DNA from: Syntrophomonas sp.
GTDB lineage: Bacteria > Bacillota > Syntrophomonadia > Syntrophomonadales > Syntrophomonadaceae
Direction of reading: 5' to 3'
Length of the DNA stretch: 8,017 nucleotides
Assembly: GCA_003444615.1 (NCBI GenBank)
Contig: DLUN01000159.1
Span: 745-8,761 of the forward strand
In this document: piece after piece, positions 5,867 through 8,017 of the stretch
Position numbering within the stretch: position 1 is the stretch's first letter
How the letters are laid out: every line of letters starts with the position of its first letter
The notes under the pieces: model-generated
What the model was told of the DNA's origin: nothing
The model's input: only the letters and a program-made list of their open reading frames with translations
Databases searched by the model: none
Position numbers and translations under genes: made by a program

Positions 5867-7099
5867 TTATCCTTCTGTTCCAGAAGGATTCTTTTTTCTT
5901 TCTAAGATATAATCGTTCAATCTGTCTGCTGCCAGGACCATCATGTCCCACAGAACATGATTGTAACCTTCCGTAGTCCTGACATCCGTGTGGCCAAGTA
6001 GCTCCTGCAGGATTTTTGAATTGATACCCATTTCAGATAATCTGGTAGTATATGTGTGCCTGAGCCCGTGGAGATTGAAGTTCTCTATGCCGGCGTTCTT
6101 GCATATCTGGTAGAAATCCCGGTTGAAATTCCTTGGCTCTATTGGTGTTCCCAGCGTGGTACAGAATACCAGATCATTTTTCTGATACATGGGTCCAGCT
6201 CGCAGTATTTCTGCAGCCTGTCTGGCTTTGTGTTCTTTTAAGCGGGCAATTACTATGTCCGGTACCGGCACTATGCGCCGGCTCTTCTTGGTTTTAACAT
6301 CTTCAATCCGGAGTTCAGATTTTCCAGTGAACTTGTCTTTGACCCTTAATACGGCCCTTTGGACTCTAATGGTCTTTTTCTCGAAATCAATGTCGGACCA
6401 TTTCAGCCCCAACACTTCGCCACGGCGCAGTCCTCCATATAAGCAAACGAAGAAGGCGGTTCCCAATCGAAAGTTGTCCAGCTCTCTTTCAAAGCGGTCC
6501 TGTTCTTCTCTGGTTAAAGGCCTGATATCCTTTTGTTCTCTGACAGGTAAGACTGCTGCACCGGCTGGATTGTGAGGAATCTTGCGCAAGGCTACTGCCT
6601 GCTCCAGCGATGAATGTAGAATGGTATGTATGCGTTCCACACTCCTCGGTGCCAGGCCGCCTTTGCCATCGCACCGGCCCTCCCTGCTGGCGTGATTGTA
6701 TAATTTCTGGATGTGATGGGTGGTCAAGTTTTTCAATTTCATCTTGCCGATGTAGGGATTGATATGAAGCCTAATAAAAGAATTATAGCTTTCATATGTG
6801 GTTGGCCGGAGCTTGTTAATCATGAAGTCATTCATCCAGATATCCAGCCACTGCTCAACGGTTTCGCTTGTGTCTGTCAGATTCCCTTCTGCGGCCAGAA
6901 CCGATATCTTCCTTAGCTTTTGAACAACTTCCGGTTTTGTCTTGCCATAAACTGTTTTTCTTTTAGGTTTGCCGGTAACAGGATCGTAACCAATCAGAGC
7001 TTGTCCTGCATAAAGACCGTTCTTTCTTTTATAAACTGTCCCTTCGCCCTTGGCCCTTCTTTTTTTCTTTTTCTCCTCCTTTTCCTCAGATTTGGGCAC
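5867..7099 (-). CDS. int: Tyrosine-type site-specific integrase
   Basis: The 410-residue protein is full length for a Tn916/ICEBs1-like integrase. Start is GTG at 7099-7097, with AAAGGGGG 9 nt upstream (7109-7116); an ATG at 7103-7101 is in another frame. The N-terminus is highly basic (KKKKRR) and residues about 17-65 (GEGTVYKRKNGLYAGQ...KTVYGKTK) form an AP2-like arm-binding domain. Residues about 78-175 are the SAM-like core-binding domain. The catalytic domain at about 193-400 has all expected residues: R225 (GLRRGE), K269 (VKTKKSRR), H344/R347 (HGLRHT), H370 (LGHT) and nucleophile Y379 (EGYNHV). It would cleave and rejoin attachment sites to integrate or, with Xis, excise the element. 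It reads towards tRNA-Ala, lies 57 nt after the Xis gene on the same strand, and ends at a strong terminator. Nothing suggests it is inactive. Confidence 0.96.
   Translation of the reverse strand: MPKSEEKEEKKKKRRAKGEGTVYKRKNGLYAGQALIGYDPVTGKPKRKTVYGKTKPEVVQKLRKISVLAAEGNLTDTSETVEQWLDIWMNDFMINKLRPTTYESYNSFIRLHINPYIGKMKLKNLTTHHIQKLYNHASREGRCDGKGGLAPRSVERIHTILHSSLEQAVALRKIPHNPAGAAVLPVREQKDIRPLTREEQDRFERELDNFRLGTAFFVCLYGGLRRGEVLGLKWSDIDFEKKTIRVQRAVLRVKDKFTGKSELRIEDVKTKKSRRIVPVPDIVIARLKEHKARQAAEILRAGPMYQKNDLVFCTTLGTPIEPRNFNRDFYQICKNAGIENFNLHGLRHTYTTRLSEMGINSKILQELLGHTDVRTTEGYNHVLWDMMVLAADRLNDYILERKKNPSGTEG
5869..5897 (+). terminator. Plus-strand terminator overlapping the integrase 3' end
   Basis: ATCCTTCTG (5869-5877) pairs with CAGAAGGAT (5881-5889) around a 3-nt loop, followed on the plus strand by TCTTTTTT (5890-5897). 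It lies inside the last integrase codons and would stop plus-strand transcripts, such as read-through from the tRNA promoter, from entering int as antisense. Confidence 0.7.
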
Positions 7100-7156
7100 T
7101 CATGATTTCCCCCTTTCTTAAACAGGCTCAACTATAATTTTGGCATATCGGCAGCT

Positions 7157-7384
7157 TTAGTCAATAAAATTCCATTCGGTCCCCAGCTTCGCCTGCTTCT
7201 GGTACCACTCAAGAAGTAAAGTTTTGGAAATTCTGTAGCTTCTCCCGAATCTTACAACCGGGAACCCTTGGCTTTTGCAAAGCTCATATGCCCTGTTTTT
7301 CCCTATGCGTAGCAGGTCCGCTACGTCTTTCGCAGTTAGAACTTCTGGATAATCGTCCCACATAGCAGTACTATTTTGTGACAC
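7157..7384 (-). CDS. xis: Excisionase-type winged HTH DNA-binding protein
   Basis: The 75-residue product starts at GTG 7384-7382, 8 nt after AAAGGAGG (7393-7400). Residues about 15-64 (VLTAKDVADLLRIGKNRAYELCKSQGFPVVRFGRSYRISKTLLLEW) match the MerR-like HTH_17/excisionase family: a helix-turn-helix followed by a wing with R-x-G-R-x-Y-R-I. Small proteins of this family directly upstream of a tyrosine integrase act as recombination directionality factors, bending DNA at the attachment site and favouring excision; some also regulate transcription. The gene lies 57 nt before int on the same strand, so the pair is probably one operon ending at 5805-5837. The family call is firm; the Xis role is inferred from position. 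Confidence 0.88.
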   Translation of the reverse strand: MSQNSTAMWDDYPEVLTAKDVADLLRIGKNRAYELCKSQGFPVVRFGRSYRISKTLLLEWYQKQAKLGTEWNFID

Positions 7385-7392
7385 TTTGAAAA

Positions 7393-7421
7393 CCTCCTTT
7401 GCAAAACTACCAAGCGTTTTG
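7393..7421 (-). promoter_or_regulatory. Ribosome binding site of the Xis gene with adjacent hairpin
   Basis: AAAGGAGG (7393-7400) is placed 8 nt before the GTG start. Directly upstream, CAAAAC/GTTTTG (7402-7407, 7416-7421) can form a 6-bp stem ending one base from the SD. The stem is weak, so control of translation is only a possibility. Confidence 0.5.
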
Positions 7422-7480
7422 TAAGTGATCCGGGGATTTATCCTTTTGAGAAAGCCGCACTCCCGGTGAATTTATTCGCT

Positions 7481-7507
7481 AATAAAAAGCCGGGCAAATC
7501 ACCCGGC
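7481..7507 (-). terminator. Minus-strand Rho-independent terminator upstream of xis
   Basis: GCCGGG (7489-7494) pairs with CCCGGC (7502-7507) around a 7-nt loop; on the minus strand five U follow (A 7484-7488). It starts just after the TAG (7515-7513) of an open frame coming from the right, indicating that a minus-strand gene once ended, or still ends, here. It also isolates xis-int from upstream transcription. Confidence 0.85.
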
Positions 7508-7512
7508 ACAAA

Positions 7513-7659
7513 CTACTTATATGAATCTAACTTGCACGCACAGTATTTCTCGGCAAATTCATTAAAGCTGGTTAGGTTTTGAAAGGTTAGCTGAAGATAG
7601 CAATACCATCCAGATATCAGGTAGTTCCAGAAAAACGTGACATACTCCCACCACCTACG
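7513..7659 (-). pseudogene. 3' end of an interrupted minus-strand reading frame
   Basis: The frame is open for 48 codons, reading ...FWNYLISGWYCYLQLTFQ...FNEFAEKYCACKLDSYK, then TAG. No ATG, GTG or TTG start is available; a TAG (7662-7660) closes it on the upstream side, inside the IS605-like right end. A perfect terminator follows the stop immediately. The simplest reading is a gene tail cut off by insertion of the element at 7637 onward, with its first residues here coming from element sequence. The family is not recognised. A chance open frame remains possible. Confidence 0.35.
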
Positions 7660-7742
7660 CTAACGCTTAGAGGTGGGGGCTTCTCGGGTAATCCCATCTC
7701 ATGATGGGAAGTTGACCGAGCGATCCCCGTGTGCCCCACGGT
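7637..7742 (-). ncRNA. IS200/IS605 right end with omega-RNA-like hairpin scaffold
   Basis: Read on the minus strand, three nested structures follow each other. First is CCGTG/CACGG (7727-7741). Second is a two-part stem, CCGAG/CTCGG (7716-7720, 7683-7687) enclosing TCCCATC/GATGGGA (7692-7698, 7703-7709) with a 4-nt loop. Third is a terminal hairpin pairing GGGGGAGGT-type bases (7671-7679) with ACCTCC/CCC (7647-7656) with one bulge. The block ends with GTATGTCAC at 7637. The string GAGAAGCCCCCACC ending in ...GTATGTCAC is, from memory, typical of the 3' ends of Clostridia tnpB elements, where the RNA forms the scaffold of the TnpB omega RNA. Bases from 7636 downwards would be the guide. No TnpB ORF is present in the 275 bases upstream. 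Confidence 0.55.
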
Positions 7743-7743
7743 T

Positions 7744-7884
7744 CTATTTGGTAAGATAAATCTGCGAACTACATTTTGCACATTTTTTGAGTGGGAAAAT
7801 AAAAGACTTGTTTTCAGATATGACCTTCGCTCCCAGCTCCTGCCGGGGTAAATGACTTATGTCTTTACAAGTTGGGCGACCCAT
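7744..7884 (-). CDS. Small hypothetical ORF with a CxxC pair, 46 codons
   Basis: ATG 7884-7882 to TAG 7746-7744 encodes MGRPTCKDIS... ending PLKKCAKCSSQIYLTK. The lone CAKC could bind metal only with another cysteine pair or as a dimer (C6 is the only other cysteine). No Shine-Dalgarno sequence precedes the ATG, which itself lies in the hairpin at 7879-7895. It might be a remnant of a transposon protein or a chance ORF within the IS605-like relic. Function unknown. Confidence 0.25.
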   Translation of the reverse strand: MGRPTCKDISHLPRQELGAKVISENKSFIFPLKKCAKCSSQIYLTK

Positions 7885-7895
7885 GTATTATGGGT

Positions 7896-8017
7896 TTATT
7901 TTATTTTACTAACATAAAAGGTAATTTTCAAGGATTAATTTCTTATTAGGAATTTTGTCAACTTAGTAATGACTGTGAATATTTTTTTTTCAGCTTGGAT
8001 CAAGTCCAATATTATGT
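7896..8017. other. AT-rich right edge without a recognisable gene
   Basis: No frame on either strand is convincing. On the minus strand TTGACA appears at about 7956-7961 but without a good -10 at 16-18 bp. The homopolymer run near 7982-7990 and AT richness fit intergenic or element-border sequence. Confidence 0.4.

Larger units (their letters stand above)
7637..7895 (-). mobile_element. Possible non-autonomous or decayed IS200/IS605-type element
   Basis: One side is the hairpin-rich right end at 7637-7742. The other may be the hairpin ACCCAT/ATGGGT (7879-7884, 7890-7895) with a 5-nt loop, comparable to the small subterminal hairpins recognised by Y1 transposases. Between them there is only a 46-codon ORF, with no TnpA or TnpB. 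IS200/IS605 elements lack terminal inverted repeats and target duplications, so the left limit is a guess. Confidence 0.35.

Noticed and set aside
6189..6575. 128-codon plus-strand ORF
   Set aside because: Antisense shadow of the integrase gene, which has complete catalytic residues on the minus strand.
7385..8017. Second copy of the tRNA 3' end (other attachment site)
   Set aside because: No match to the T-arm/acceptor sequence of tRNA-Ala was found, so the element must extend beyond the window.

Overview
The window looks like a chromosomal segment of a low-to-mid GC Gram-positive anaerobe in the class Clostridia. A Syntrophomonas- or Desulfotomaculum-like lineage is my best guess, inferred rather than shown. 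Grounds are strong AGGAGG-type ribosome binding sites, GTG starts, SLH and copper-amine-oxidase-N-type surface proteins, an FrhB-like flavin/iron-sulfur protein, a tRNA gene with encoded CCA, and a Firmicutes-style Xis/Int pair.

Layout. Positions 1-980 (minus) hold the 5' part of an FrhB/FpoF-family coenzyme F420 hydrogenase/dehydrogenase beta-subunit homologue, cut by the window edge. The gap 981-1577 holds a palindromic MITE-like repeat, a possible gene remnant and an AT-rich stretch with a promoter. Positions 1578-3548 (plus) encode a secreted protein with three SLH domains and a repetitive beta-rich C-terminal region, followed by a strong terminator. Positions 3698-5266 (plus) encode a secreted protein with a copper-amine-oxidase-N-like domain and three further domains. 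The two genes probably belong to separate transcripts, and both products face outward. A second copy of the repeat lies at 5395-5543, just before tRNA-Ala(CGC) at 5593-5668.

From the tRNA to the right edge the sequence has the look of an integrated element. The tRNA 3' end is a likely attachment site. It is followed by two families of short direct repeats at about 11-bp period (putative arm sites), a pair of opposed terminators, a complete tyrosine integrase (5867-7099, minus) and a small excisionase-type wHTH protein (7157-7384, minus). Integrase and Xis form a xis-int module pointing at the tRNA. The other attachment site and the cargo would lie beyond the right edge.

The last 630 bases contain no large gene. 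They hold a minus-strand terminator, the open 3' end of an interrupted reading frame, and a block of nested hairpins at about 7637-7742. That block resembles the right end/omega RNA of an IS200/IS605 TnpB element, but no tnpB accompanies it. A 46-codon CxxC ORF and a small hairpin at 7879-7895 may mark the other side of this element. This tnpB-less omega-RNA-like relic is the most unusual signal here; the S-layer protein repeats and the putative arm-site array come next.
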